NCBI GenBank assembly: GCA_036489885.1
Contig: DASXEW010000001.1
Span: 806,001 to 870,000, forward strand
From: Candidatus Baltobacteraceae bacterium
GTDB taxonomy: Bacteria; Vulcanimicrobiota; Vulcanimicrobiia; Vulcanimicrobiales; Vulcanimicrobiaceae
Direction of reading: 5' to 3'
DNA length: 64,000 bases
Shown: in pieces, positions 28,514 to 39,397 of the stretch
Numbering within the stretch: position 1 is the first letter of the stretch
Layout of the letters: every line of letters begins with the position of its first letter
The notes under the pieces: generated by a model
Database searches by the model: none
Told to the model about the DNA's origin: nothing
What the model saw: the letters and a program-made list of their open reading frames with translations, nothing else
Translations under genes and position numbers: made by a program

Positions 28514-29277
28514 ATCGCCGCAACGTCGTCGATCTCGACGGCATCGTCTACGGCGTTCACGCCGTTTCGGAAGCGCTCGCAGGCGGTGAGAAGCTGTTGC
28601 GCATTCATATCGGCGATGTACGGCGGCGCGATCCGGCGCTCCGCGAGCTGCTCGCGGCCGCAACCGATGCGGCTATTCCGGTGCGCTTTGAAGGCCGCGG
28701 ATTCTTCGCGCAGTTTCCCTACAAAGCGCATCAGAGCGTCGTCGCATTCACGGCACCCTTCGACTACGTCACCCTCGAAGACGTGCTCGAGCGGCGAAAG
28801 CGCCGCGCGGCGTCGCCGGCACTCATCGTCGTCCTCGACCACATCACCGATCCGCACAATCTGGGCGCGATCATCCGGACTGCGGAGGCGGTCGCGGCGG
28901 ACGCCGTTGTCGTACCCGAGCGCCGGAGCGCCGGCGTCAATGCGACCGTGCGCAAAGCCGCCGCCGGCGCCACGGCTTACGTTCCGATTGTCCGGGTGGC
29001 GAACGTGGCGCAATCGCTGCGCAGTCTTAAAAACGCCGGACTCTGGATCGCCGGGGCCGATCTCTCGGAGCAGGCGGTTCCCTACGATCAGGCTGACCTG
29101 CGGGCAGACCTGGCGCTCGTCATCGGTGCCGAGGGGGCCGGCATCTCGCCGGTCGTTCGCAAGGAGTGCGACTGGGTGCTGGGCATCCCGATGGCGGGCC
29201 GGATTGCCTCTTTGAATGCATCCGTGGCCGCGGCTGTGCTACTCTTCGAGGTACGCCGTCAACGGGCAGCTTGTTGA
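28492..29277 (+). CDS. rlmB: 23S rRNA 2'-O-methyltransferase RlmB/SpoU family (start uncertain)
   Basis: SPOUT-fold RNA 2'-O-ribose methylase. C-terminal motifs are clear: ILDHITDPHNLGAIIRTAEA-like motif 1, LVIGAEGAGISPVVRKECD motif 2 and LGIPMAGRIASLNASVAAA motif 3. The first TTG (28597) would cut the N-terminal substrate-binding domain. The frame upstream encodes DLDGIVYGVHAVSEALAGGE, a typical RlmB N-terminus, with no ATG, GTG or TTG. The nearest candidate is CTG 28492, 22 nt inside cysS. I give that start with low confidence; homology itself begins near 28540. Confidence 0.85.
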   Translation: MDPRRRVNRRNVVDLDGIVYGVHAVSEALAGGEKLLRIHIGDVRRRDPALRELLAAATDAAIPVRFEGRGFFAQFPYKAHQSVVAFTAPFDYVTLEDVLERRKRRAASPALIVVLDHITDPHNLGAIIRTAEAVAADAVVVPERRSAGVNATVRKAAAGATAYVPIVRVANVAQSLRSLKNAGLWIAGADLSEQAVPYDQADLRADLALVIGAEGAGISPVVRKECDWVLGIPMAGRIASLNASVAAAVLLFEVRRQRAAC

Positions 29278-29303
29278 CTGCTTAGGGAGGACCTCCCTAT
29301 ACT
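29274..29303 (+). promoter_or_regulatory. Sigma-70-like promoter with palindromic operator, upstream of sigH
   Basis: TTGACT at 29274-29279 and TATACT at 29298-29303 are separated by 18 nt. The spacer contains a perfect 7-bp inverted repeat around one central base, AGGGAGG-A-CCTCCCT (29284-29298), whose right arm touches the -10 box. It overlaps the rlmB stop. A repressor or MerR-type activator site is the natural reading. Confidence 0.65.
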
Positions 29304-29381
29304 CATCAGGATGTGCCCGGTTCGACAAGCCGCGGCTTGCGATTTCGGCACGTCGTTCTTTCCTGAGGTAAATAAGAAGAA

Positions 29382-30029
29382 ATGGCGCTCACGCAGCCGT
29401 CCGAGGGAACGCTCGATTATCACGAGCGGCCGGACGAGGACCTTGTCGCTATCGCGAAATCAGGCGACAACCTCGCAATGGAGTTCTTGCTCAACAAATA
29501 TAAGAACTTCGTGCGCATCAAAGCGAAGAGTTATTTTCTCATCGGCGCCGACCGCGAAGACATTATCCAAGAAGGGATGATCGGACTCTACAAAGCGGTT
29601 CGCGACTTCAAGGCCGACAAGCTTTCGAGCTTTCGTGCGTTTGCCGAGTTGTGCATTACACGTCAGATCATCACGGCCATCAAGACCGCGACGCGGCAGA
29701 AGCACATTCCGCTCAATCAATATATCTCGCTGAATAAGCCGATCTATGATGAAGACAGCGAGCGCACGCTGCTCGACGTCATGGCTTCACAGAAAACGAG
29801 CGATCCTGAAGAGCTCGTCATCAACCAAGAAGTCTCTGAAGATATCAAAGAACGTATCCAAGAGAATCTCTCGGATCTTGAATCGCAAGTTTTGCTCAGT
29901 TACCTCGAGGGCAAGAGCTATCAGGAAATGGCGCGCGATTTAAATCGTCACGTGAAATCGATCGACAATGCGTTGCAACGCGTCAAGCGCAAGATCGAGA
30001 AGAATCTCTCCGAGATCGAGCTTCCGTAA
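29382..30029 (+). CDS. sigH: RNA polymerase sigma factor, SigH/Spo0H-like
   Basis: 215-residue sigma-70 family protein. Region 2 includes FLIGADREDIIQEGMIGLYKAVRDF and FRAFAELCITRQIITAIKTATR; region 4 includes LSDLESQVLLSYLEGKSYQEMARDLNRHVKSIDNALQRVKRKI. It lacks region 1.1 and closely resembles Firmicutes SigH. It sits after cysS-rlmB exactly as in Bacillus. The 5' untranslated stretch is about 70-80 nt from the predicted promoter. A strong terminator follows. Confidence 0.92.
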   Translation: MALTQPSEGTLDYHERPDEDLVAIAKSGDNLAMEFLLNKYKNFVRIKAKSYFLIGADREDIIQEGMIGLYKAVRDFKADKLSSFRAFAELCITRQIITAIKTATRQKHIPLNQYISLNKPIYDEDSERTLLDVMASQKTSDPEELVINQEVSEDIKERIQENLSDLESQVLLSYLEGKSYQEMARDLNRHVKSIDNALQRVKRKIEKNLSEIELP

Positions 30030-30033
30030 AGTC

Positions 30034-30064
30034 AAAGAGCGCCCGTCATGGGCGCTCTTTCTTA
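30034..30064 (+). terminator. Intrinsic terminator after sigH
   Basis: Perfect 11-bp stem AAAGAGCGCCC / GGGCGCTCTTT with loop GTCAT (30034-30060), followed by CTTATTTT. It overlaps the 3' end of the convergent small ORF (stop at 30046-30048), so it probably acts in both directions. Confidence 0.9.
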
Positions 30065-30225
30065 TTTTCGGATTTGCGTTCACGCTTTTCTTCGATTTCG
30101 TCGACCTCTTCGTCCACATTCTCCCGCGCTTGTTCCAACAAGGGATCGTCGTCTTCGTCGAGCTCGAGATCGGGCGCTAAGAAGAGCCCGCGGTTCATTT
30201 GTTTGGCAACGCTGTCGTTATCCAC
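30046..30225 (-). CDS. Small acidic/charged protein of unknown function (59 aa)
   Basis: Minus-strand ORF of 59 codons from GTG 30225 to TGA 30046. A GAGG Shine-Dalgarno lies 6 nt before the GTG. The product starts VDNDSVAKQMNRGLFLAPDL, continues with a Glu/Asp-rich run (LELDEDDDPLLEQAREN) and ends in a Lys/Arg/Glu tail, probably helical or coiled. I recognise no family. The stop codon lies inside the sigH terminator hairpin. It faces the response-regulator gene divergently. Good ribosome site and low-complexity charge pattern argue for a real gene, but conservation was not tested. Confidence 0.55.
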   Translation of the reverse strand: MDNDSVAKQMNRGLFLAPDLELDEDDDPLLEQARENVDEEVDEIEEKRERKSENKKERP

Positions 30226-30265
30226 GATGTACCTCGCTCACAAAGTAAGGTTCGCGCGACATCGG

Positions 30266-30312
30266 GTGCTCGCCTCGGCGGCCGAGGGAGGGCCCCGCGG
30301 GTGAGCCGAACG
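30266..30312 (+). other. Structured leader before the response regulator
   Basis: GC-rich leader with a 6-bp stem CCTCGG-CGG-CCGAGG (30273-30287) nested inside a longer imperfect pairing of GCTCGCC with GGGTGAGC. It contains a GCCGAGGGAGGGCCCCGCGG stretch resembling one in the leader at about 18216-18235. Function unknown. Confidence 0.35.
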
Positions 30313-30320
30313 GCTGGAAC

Positions 30321-31466
30321 ATGAGCGTCGTTTCCAGCGTCGAGCTCGCGCATCGTCTTGCCAGCGAGTTAATCGCTACGCGTAAGGTCGAGGCCGTCCG
30401 CGTGTGGCTCTCCGAGGAACAGTTCGTCATACCCGCTGCCGAGAGCCCCGAGGGTTGGTTTGACGGCAAGGGCCTTTCCAGCGAAGAAGCGCGCGACCTC
30501 ATTTTCAGCGTCTCGCCCCTGCGTTTCGACAGTGGATTCCCCCTTGGGCTCAGCGAGCTGCGCTACGGTTACGTCGAGATTCCGAACGTCGATTCGCTCT
30601 CGGCCGACGCACGCAAGTTAATCGAAAAGCGCGTTCGCGCCGCGGGGGCCGCAATGTCGACCGCCAGCACGCTTGCGCAGGCCGAGTCAGCCGGACGAGG
30701 CCGCGTTCTCGTGGTCGACGACGACGAAGCGCTTCGGACCTTGCTCCGCAAGCTGCTCGAACGTGAGCGGTTCGAGATCAGCGAAGCGTCGAACGGACAA
30801 GAAGCGATTGAAGCCGCCGGCCGTATTCAGCCGGATTTGATCCTGATGGATTGGATCATGCCCGTCATGGACGGTGAAGAGGCAACGGAAACCCTGCGCA
30901 AAGAGCATCTAACCGCGCACATACCGGTCGTCATGCTGACGCATCGTTCGCGCCCGCAAGACAAGCTCGAGGCGTTGCACGCCGGGGTGCAAGACTTCGT
31001 TTCAAAGCCGTTCGATTTTCGAAGTCTGGTTCAAACGATCGACACGCAGCTGCGCTGGCGCCGGCTGCTCTCGCCACACGTAGGAAGCGCCGCGATTTTC
31101 GGCGGCCTGCCAACGTCCGCCCGTGAACCCCGCGGGGCGATGCTCGATTCGCTCATGAAGCTCATCCGTTCCGGCGAGCCGGAGGCCGCGATGGAGCGCG
31201 CAATCGCGGAAGCCGAGCGATTCGAAGAGCAACGCGCACACGATCGGGCCGGCGCAGCCTATAAGATCGCGGCCGATGCCGCCGAGGCACTCAATCACGA
31301 CGACTTGGCAAAACGGCTGCTTCGCCTGAGTGGACGGGCATATTTGAATTGGGCCCAAACCGCGCCCAAGGCTGAGGACAGCCAACGCGGCTATACGCTT
31401 TCGGTCCGGCGCTTCATGGAAGCCGGGAACCTCAAGCCGGGCGAAGACCTAGGGAAGGTGCCATGA
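30321..31466 (+). CDS. Response regulator with N- and C-terminal extensions
   Basis: 381 residues. A non-recognised N-terminal region (about 1-125, VELAHRLASELIATRKVEAV) is followed by a CheY-like receiver (about 128-245): VLVVDDDEALRTLLRKLLER, phospho-acceptor Asp177 in LILMDWIMPVMDG, conserved Thr in VVMLTHRS and Lys in DFVSKPFDF. The C-terminal 130 residues are helical (AMERAIAEAERFEEQRAHDRAGAAYKI) and resemble TPR-like bundles; no DNA-binding domain is evident, so output is probably protein-protein. It ends in an ATGA overlap with the next gene. Confidence 0.85.
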   Translation: MSVVSSVELAHRLASELIATRKVEAVRVWLSEEQFVIPAAESPEGWFDGKGLSSEEARDLIFSVSPLRFDSGFPLGLSELRYGYVEIPNVDSLSADARKLIEKRVRAAGAAMSTASTLAQAESAGRGRVLVVDDDEALRTLLRKLLERERFEISEASNGQEAIEAAGRIQPDLILMDWIMPVMDGEEATETLRKEHLTAHIPVVMLTHRSRPQDKLEALHAGVQDFVSKPFDFRSLVQTIDTQLRWRRLLSPHVGSAAIFGGLPTSAREPRGAMLDSLMKLIRSGEPEAAMERAIAEAERFEEQRAHDRAGAAYKIAADAAEALNHDDLAKRLLRLSGRAYLNWAQTAPKAEDSQRGYTLSVRRFMEAGNLKPGEDLGKVP

Positions 31467-31891
31467 TCAACGAGGCGACGATCGCCGGGATTACGGTCGC
31501 CGGTCAACCGAAAGATGCTGAGTTGGCTGAGCTTCCGGCCCAAGGGTACGGGACCGTCATCAATGTCCGGATGCCCGAGGAGCAAGAAGAACCCGAGGGG
31601 CCAAAAGTCGAGGCGCTGGGGATGCGCTACGTCTCGGTCCCGTATACGGGCCAGACGATGAGCCGGGAGGACGTCCACAAGATCCGGGAGGCGATCGAAA
31701 GTGCCCCGCCCGGCTCAAAAACGCTGACGCATTGAGCAGGTGGGACACGAATCGCGGTCGCGATTGGCATAATAGAGGCAGAGAAAAAAGGACAAGGGGC
31801 AGAAGCTGCTACAAAACTCGTAACTAACGCAGGCTTCCAGATAGCGGGGACCCCTTATGAAACGTTCATCCGAAAATACTTCGCTAGCTAA
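31463..31891 (+). CDS. DUF442/DSP-like phosphatase with in-frame TGA at the catalytic Cys: candidate selenoprotein
   Basis: Read through one TGA (31733-31735), this is a 142-residue protein. The first 90 residues (AGITVAGQPKDAELAELPAQ, YGTVINVRMPEEQEEP) match the DUF442/beta-lactamase-hydrolase-like phosphatase fold. The P-loop would read THUAGGTRIAVAIG: in that family the residue before AGGTR is the catalytic Cys of a Cys-x4-Arg loop, and here it is TGA (residue 91). The frame stays open for 51 more sense codons (GIIEAEKKGQGAEAATKLV, FQIAGTPYETFIRKYFAS) to a TAA at 31889. A SECIS-like hairpin follows the TGA. The gene overlaps the response regulator by ATGA. Alternatives: a nonsense mutation, a sequencing error, or a truncated 90-residue protein. 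The downstream half uses more A-rich codons than its neighbours. Confidence 0.6.
31733..31765 (+). promoter_or_regulatory. Putative bacterial SECIS element (TGA plus stem-loop)
   Basis: The TGA at 31733-31735 is followed after 14 nt by a perfect 6-bp stem AATCGC (31750-31755) / GCGATT (31760-31765) with loop GGTC. The loop begins 20 nt after the TGA. SelB-recognised SECIS hairpins lie directly 3' of UGA with a G-containing apical loop; E. coli fdhF has GGUC at a similar distance. I see no bulged U equivalent in the stem, which weakens the match. Confidence 0.45.
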
Positions 31892-32139
31892 CCTTGGTGG
31901 CGTAGGCGCACTTCCGGGCTAAAGCCCGCCCCAGGTGACACCCGGCTCCCGTTGACGGGGTTGTAAGGGGCCGGTATACTATTTGTCTATGCCCCTCGGC
32001 CGCTGAACGCGTACGAACGAACAGGCGAAGACGAGCTCGGGTTCTTTTTATTTCCCCGAGACGTTTTGCGCCTGATTCTGTGCGCCTCTGAGCTCCGAAG
32101 CGCTACAATCGGTGCGGGCTGCATCCCGCGGGAGTAAAA
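31892..32139 (+). promoter_or_regulatory. rpoC promoter and leader
   Basis: This gap contains a short hairpin CGGGCTAAAGCCCG (31915-31928) and then a near-consensus promoter: TTGACG at 31952-31957, a 17-nt spacer and TATACT at 31975-31980. Transcription from about 31987 gives a 150-nt leader with a loose hairpin (CTCGGG ... CCCGAG, near 32037-32064). The rpoC ribosome site GGGAG is 5 nt before the TTG start. A private promoter for rpoC is unusual. Confidence 0.75.
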
Positions 32140-35952
<3,813 letters not shown>

Positions 35953-35960
35953 GGAAAATG

Positions 35961-35995
35961 AAAACCCCGCCGATTGCTCGGCGGGGTTTTTTTGT
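35961..35995. terminator. Bidirectional terminator between rpoC and Pmp1
   Basis: Perfect 12-bp stem AAAACCCCGCCG / CGGCGGGGTTTT with loop ATTGCT (35961-35990), followed by TTTG on the plus strand; on the minus strand the AAAA arm provides the T-run. It serves the convergent rpoC and first beta-helix gene. The CCGCCGATTGCTCGGCGG core recurs after the next two beta-helix genes. Confidence 0.92.
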
Positions 35996-38900
35996 TTATC
36001 GCCTTCGCGCGTTGCTTTGCGTCGTCGCCGTGCCGCTGAACTCGTACGCGCCGATGTCGCACACGCTGCCCGTCCCTCGCGTGAACCCGCGTTGATCGAC
36101 GGTTAGGCCGCCGGCGCCACAGCCTCCGCTATACGGAATGTAGCCGCGACCAGGACTCGTGCTCGTATCCGAGAGCGTTAGCGTCGTGCCGCCGTTGTTT
36201 GCGAGACTCGTAGAGACCTCCGGACTAACGCCGAGCTTGTCGTGCGAGCCTGGCGTGAACGATCCGGCAATCGTGCCTTGAATCAAGTTGTAGTCATTGG
36301 ACGTCAGCGAGGAGGTGTTGTTCAGCTCCGCACCGCTTGCCGCGGTTCCACCAGCGAAGATTGAATTCTGAATGTACGAACTCGAGGAATTGTCGAGACT
36401 GCCACCGGCCGCCGTCGCGGTATTCCCGAAAATCGTCGCATTGGTGACGTACAGAGACGATTGGTTCTCGAGTCCTCCGCCGTTGATCGCCGAGATGTTT
36501 TCAAAGAACGTCGAGTTGGTGATGGTCGCGGTGGAATAGTTGAACAGGGCACCCCCGCCGGCCCCGGCGACGCTTCCCGAAACGGTGTTTCCGTTCAGCG
36601 TGCTCATATCGAGAACAAGCGTCGAATCGTTGTACACGCCGCCACCACCGTCGTAACTATTTTGTACTGCGGAAACGCTGTTGCCGGTGATCGTGCTGTT
36701 TTCGATTACGACATCGTCATCTCCATACAAACCGCCGCCCTCCGTGAGAGACGTGTTGTTCGTGACCGACCCCGTGAATGTCAACTCATAATCGCAATAG
36801 ACGGCGCCGCCGTATGTCGTTGCGCCGGACCCGATTGCGAGCGCCTGGTTCTTATTGAAGGTTCCCGTGACCGTCGCGTCGTCGTCGAAGTACATGCCGC
36901 CGCCGTATGCATCGCCGCTAAGGCCGGCACTCGCGACGTTGCTCGTGAAGGTGAGATTTGCCCACGTGATGCCGCCGCTCTGCGGGGAACGCCGCTGTCC
37001 TTTTACGTACGTCTTCGCGATTTTCGTCAAGATCGCTTTGACGTGGTGTACGTTCCGAATCGCGGCCATCTTCGATTTCGGCGCGCTCGGTGTGCGGGGC
37101 GCAGCCGGTGGTTTGGCGGCCACTTGCGCAGCATGGCGGCTCTGATGCGCGGCATGGCGTGCATCGCGCGCCGTCAGTCGCGCGATGAGCTGCGAGTGCG
37201 GCCCGCGCTTCACCATCAATCGTGCGGCCTGGCTCGTGCCGAGTGTCGGAGGATCCTGATAGAGGCCGCCGCCATCGGCTTCGCCGTACGCGGTTGCGGT
37301 GCCGCCGGTCGCCGTATTCGACGTGAACGTCACGCCGCTCAAGCCGAGAACGCCGTCCAGATACGCGCCGCCTCCATAAGCGTATTCTGCGCTTGCCGAG
37401 TTATTGTTGAAAGTTGCCGTCGTTAGGGTCGCATCGGAGTCAACGTAGAGTGCGCCTCCGAGGGCCTCTCCTTCAAGCCCCCCGGACGACGTCGCCGAGT
37501 TGTTTTCAAACGTGAGGTTGGTGCCGATCAGATCATCGGCGTAAACCGCACCGCCGTACACGTATGCGCCGCTGATTCCGACGCCGGAGTTGCCGGTGAA
37601 CGTGACGTTGTTTGCGGTAAGCGTATCGTTGACGGCGACCGCACCGCCGTAAGCGTATTCGTCGTAGCCCGAGCGAGCCGAGTTCGATGTGAACGTCTCG
37701 TTCGTAAGCGTCGTCGGGTCGTCGGTATAGATCGCGCCTCCGTCAGCTTCGTCGTCACTCGACGACGCGTCGGCGACGTTGTTTGAATACGAGTCACCGC
37801 TCGCATTCGTGCCGTACTCCAGAGCTACTGCTCCGCCAACAACGTAATAGCCGACAGCCTTGTTGTTCGTGAACGTGTTAGCGCTTAGCGTCGTCGGATA
37901 GCCGGAGTCGTCGTAGATTGCGCCGCCGTAGGCCTCGTAATAGCCGCCCGGGCCGCCCGCGTAATTTCCGGAGGCTGCCGACGTGCCGCCGAAGGTCGAG
38001 TTCGTTATCGACGCCGCTATGCTACCGCTTTCGATGGAAATCGCGCCGCCGTAGCCATCGGCGGCTATCGACGTGCTCCCGGCACTGTTACTGGTGAAGG
38101 TCGAGCTATCGACGCTAATATTAGCGTAGGCGTAAATGGCCCCGCCCTCACCATAGTAACTGTTGTCGAACGCGACATTGTTCGTAAAGAGGCAGCGGCT
38201 GAAGGTCGTGCCATTGTCGTCGTAATACGCGCCGCCTTCTTCGCCTGTATTGTTCGTGAAGGTCGAAGCGAGCACCGTATCGTTCGTTCCGCCCGGACCC
38301 TCGTCGTAGACGGCGCCGCCCTCGCCGCCCGGGCCGGCATTGTTGCCGGAGAAAATCATGTTGGCGATCGCCAAGGTGCCATAATTTTCAATCGCGGCGC
38401 CGGCTTCGTCCGCCGAAGCATTGTAGCCGTTGGCAAGCGTCAAGCCGTCGATCGTCAGGCTGCCCGTATCGACAATGAACATTCCCGTCGAATTTCCGCC
38501 GCTGATTGTCAAGTTGGACGACGCTGACGGCGCACCGACGCCCGCGGTGTTCGAGGCGGAAGCGCCCGGACCGAGAACGATGATGCTCTGATTGCTGATC
38601 GTGATCGGAGTGCCGACCGTAATCGACGTCACGCCGGAGAACATGATCGCGGTCACAACGCCTGCCGTCGTGCTCGCTTCCGCAACGGCTTCCCGCAGCG
38701 TGCACGTCGCGGAACCCGCCGCACAACTGTTGGATCCGCCGCTCGTGTCGGCGTTGCTGTTGACCGTCAGGATGTTTCCGGCGATCGCGCTTGCCGTGTT
38801 CGGGCCGCTCGCGGTGACGTTGAGCGTCACTGCGGCTGCATTGAGCTCGGTTCCGGTTCCATTCGGACCGCTCCACGTCAGTATAAGGAAGCTGTCTAGC

Positions 38901-39280
38901 CCGTAGTTCGCGCCGACTGAAAGGACGCAGGTCAAATTCGGGGAGCCCGTGCACGCCGACGTGTTGAAATTCTGCGGTGTTCCGCCGTTGACGGTCACGG
39001 AGATCGACTGTGTCTGGGATGAGATCGTCGCGGGTTTGCGTACGGCGCTCGCCGTCGAGACGACCGATCTACCGCTGCTCGCGGTCGTGGTACCTGGCGG
39101 TAGTTGGACCGTGACGGCGATCGTTCTACTGCCGCTGCTTGGACCCGAGGCGCCGCCGTTGCCGCCGGGCGAGCCGGTTCCGGATCCACCTAAGAGCGAC
39201 TTTGCACCGCCCCCACCGCAAGCGGCCAACCCGAAGCAAACGGCGAGACACAATGCTGCACTACGAATCCCTGTAATCAC
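35996..39280 (-). CDS. Pmp-like beta-helix lipoprotein 1 (CSLREA, choice-of-anchor Q type)
   Basis: 1094 residues from GTG 39280, with GGAGG 7 nt upstream. A signal peptide ends in lipobox GLAAC followed by a Gly run, so it is a predicted lipoprotein. Then comes a Ser/Thr/Gly linker, an Ig-like part (VTVNGGTPQNFNTSACTGSP), the CSLREA-type segment CTLREAVAEAST and a long right-handed beta-helix of GGAxY and TFxxN repeats as in chlamydial Pmps. The C-terminal VDQRGFTRGTGSVCDIGAYEF is the choice-of-anchor Q motif. No autotransporter barrel. Around residues 680-770 a basic Ala/Arg/His-rich insert (LIARLTARDARHAAHQSRHA, VHHVKAILTKIAKTYVKGQR) interrupts the acidic helix. Function probably surface adhesion or structure (inference). 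Confidence 0.88.
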   Translation of the reverse strand: MITGIRSAALCLAVCFGLAACGGGGAKSLLGGSGTGSPGGNGGASGPSSGSRTIAVTVQLPPGTTTASSGRSVVSTASAVRKPATISSQTQSISVTVNGGTPQNFNTSACTGSPNLTCVLSVGANYGLDSFLILTWSGPNGTGTELNAAAVTLNVTASGPNTASAIAGNILTVNSNADTSGGSNSCAAGSATCTLREAVAEASTTAGVVTAIMFSGVTSITVGTPITISNQSIIVLGPGASASNTAGVGAPSASSNLTISGGNSTGMFIVDTGSLTIDGLTLANGYNASADEAGAAIENYGTLAIANMIFSGNNAGPGGEGGAVYDEGPGGTNDTVLASTFTNNTGEEGGAYYDDNGTTFSRCLFTNNVAFDNSYYGEGGAIYAYANISVDSSTFTSNSAGSTSIAADGYGGAISIESGSIAASITNSTFGGTSAASGNYAGGPGGYYEAYGGAIYDDSGYPTTLSANTFTNNKAVGYYVVGGAVALEYGTNASGDSYSNNVADASSSDDEADGGAIYTDDPTTLTNETFTSNSARSGYDEYAYGGAVAVNDTLTANNVTFTGNSGVGISGAYVYGGAVYADDLIGTNLTFENNSATSSGGLEGEALGGALYVDSDATLTTATFNNNSASAEYAYGGGAYLDGVLGLSGVTFTSNTATGGTATAYGEADGGGLYQDPPTLGTSQAARLMVKRGPHSQLIARLTARDARHAAHQSRHAAQVAAKPPAAPRTPSAPKSKMAAIRNVHHVKAILTKIAKTYVKGQRRSPQSGGITWANLTFTSNVASAGLSGDAYGGGMYFDDDATVTGTFNKNQALAIGSGATTYGGAVYCDYELTFTGSVTNNTSLTEGGGLYGDDDVVIENSTITGNSVSAVQNSYDGGGGVYNDSTLVLDMSTLNGNTVSGSVAGAGGGALFNYSTATITNSTFFENISAINGGGLENQSSLYVTNATIFGNTATAAGGSLDNSSSSYIQNSIFAGGTAASGAELNNTSSLTSNDYNLIQGTIAGSFTPGSHDKLGVSPEVSTSLANNGGTTLTLSDTSTSPGRGYIPYSGGCGAGGLTVDQRGFTRGTGSVCDIGAYEFSGTATTQSNARRR

Positions 39281-39329
39281 GAACTGACCTCCGCCCTAAA
39301 GTTGATCGTTACTTAAGCGGTAGGGCAAG

Positions 39330-39339
39330 AATTACTTGT
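39330..39339 (-). promoter_or_regulatory. Shared upstream motif, copy at Pmp1
   Basis: Plus-strand AATTACTTGT (reading ACAAGTAATT toward the gene), 50 nt upstream of the Pmp1 start. Equivalent motifs occur 45-50 nt upstream of the other three beta-helix genes, after choosing starts by ribosome site. Confidence 0.5.
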
Positions 39340-39355
39340 CGGAGCGATGTCACAA

Positions 39356-39385
39356 AGAGCCCCGCCGATTGCTCGGCGGGGCTCT
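39356..39385 (-). terminator. Terminator after Pmp2
   Basis: Perfect 12-bp stem AGAGCCCCGCCG / CGGCGGGGCTCT with loop ATTGCT, just 3' of the second beta-helix gene on the minus strand. Core and loop are identical to the terminator at 35961. The following run is weak in T, so efficiency is uncertain. Confidence 0.75.
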
Positions 39386-39397
39386 CCGTTTGGAGAT

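Noticed and set aside
31463-31735. A complete 90-residue protein ending at the TGA
   Set aside because: It would stop exactly before the catalytic loop, and the following 51 codons continue the same family in frame, so truncation as the native form is less likely than readthrough or a mutated full-length gene.
36461-37426. Long plus-strand ORF (321 codons) opposite Pmp1, and others at 43910-45097, 45473-46039 and 40499-40975
   Set aside because: Arg/Ala/Val-rich antisense shadows of the GC-rich repeat genes. They have no ribosome sites and no recognisable domains, and the minus-strand frames carry signal peptides and clear family motifs.
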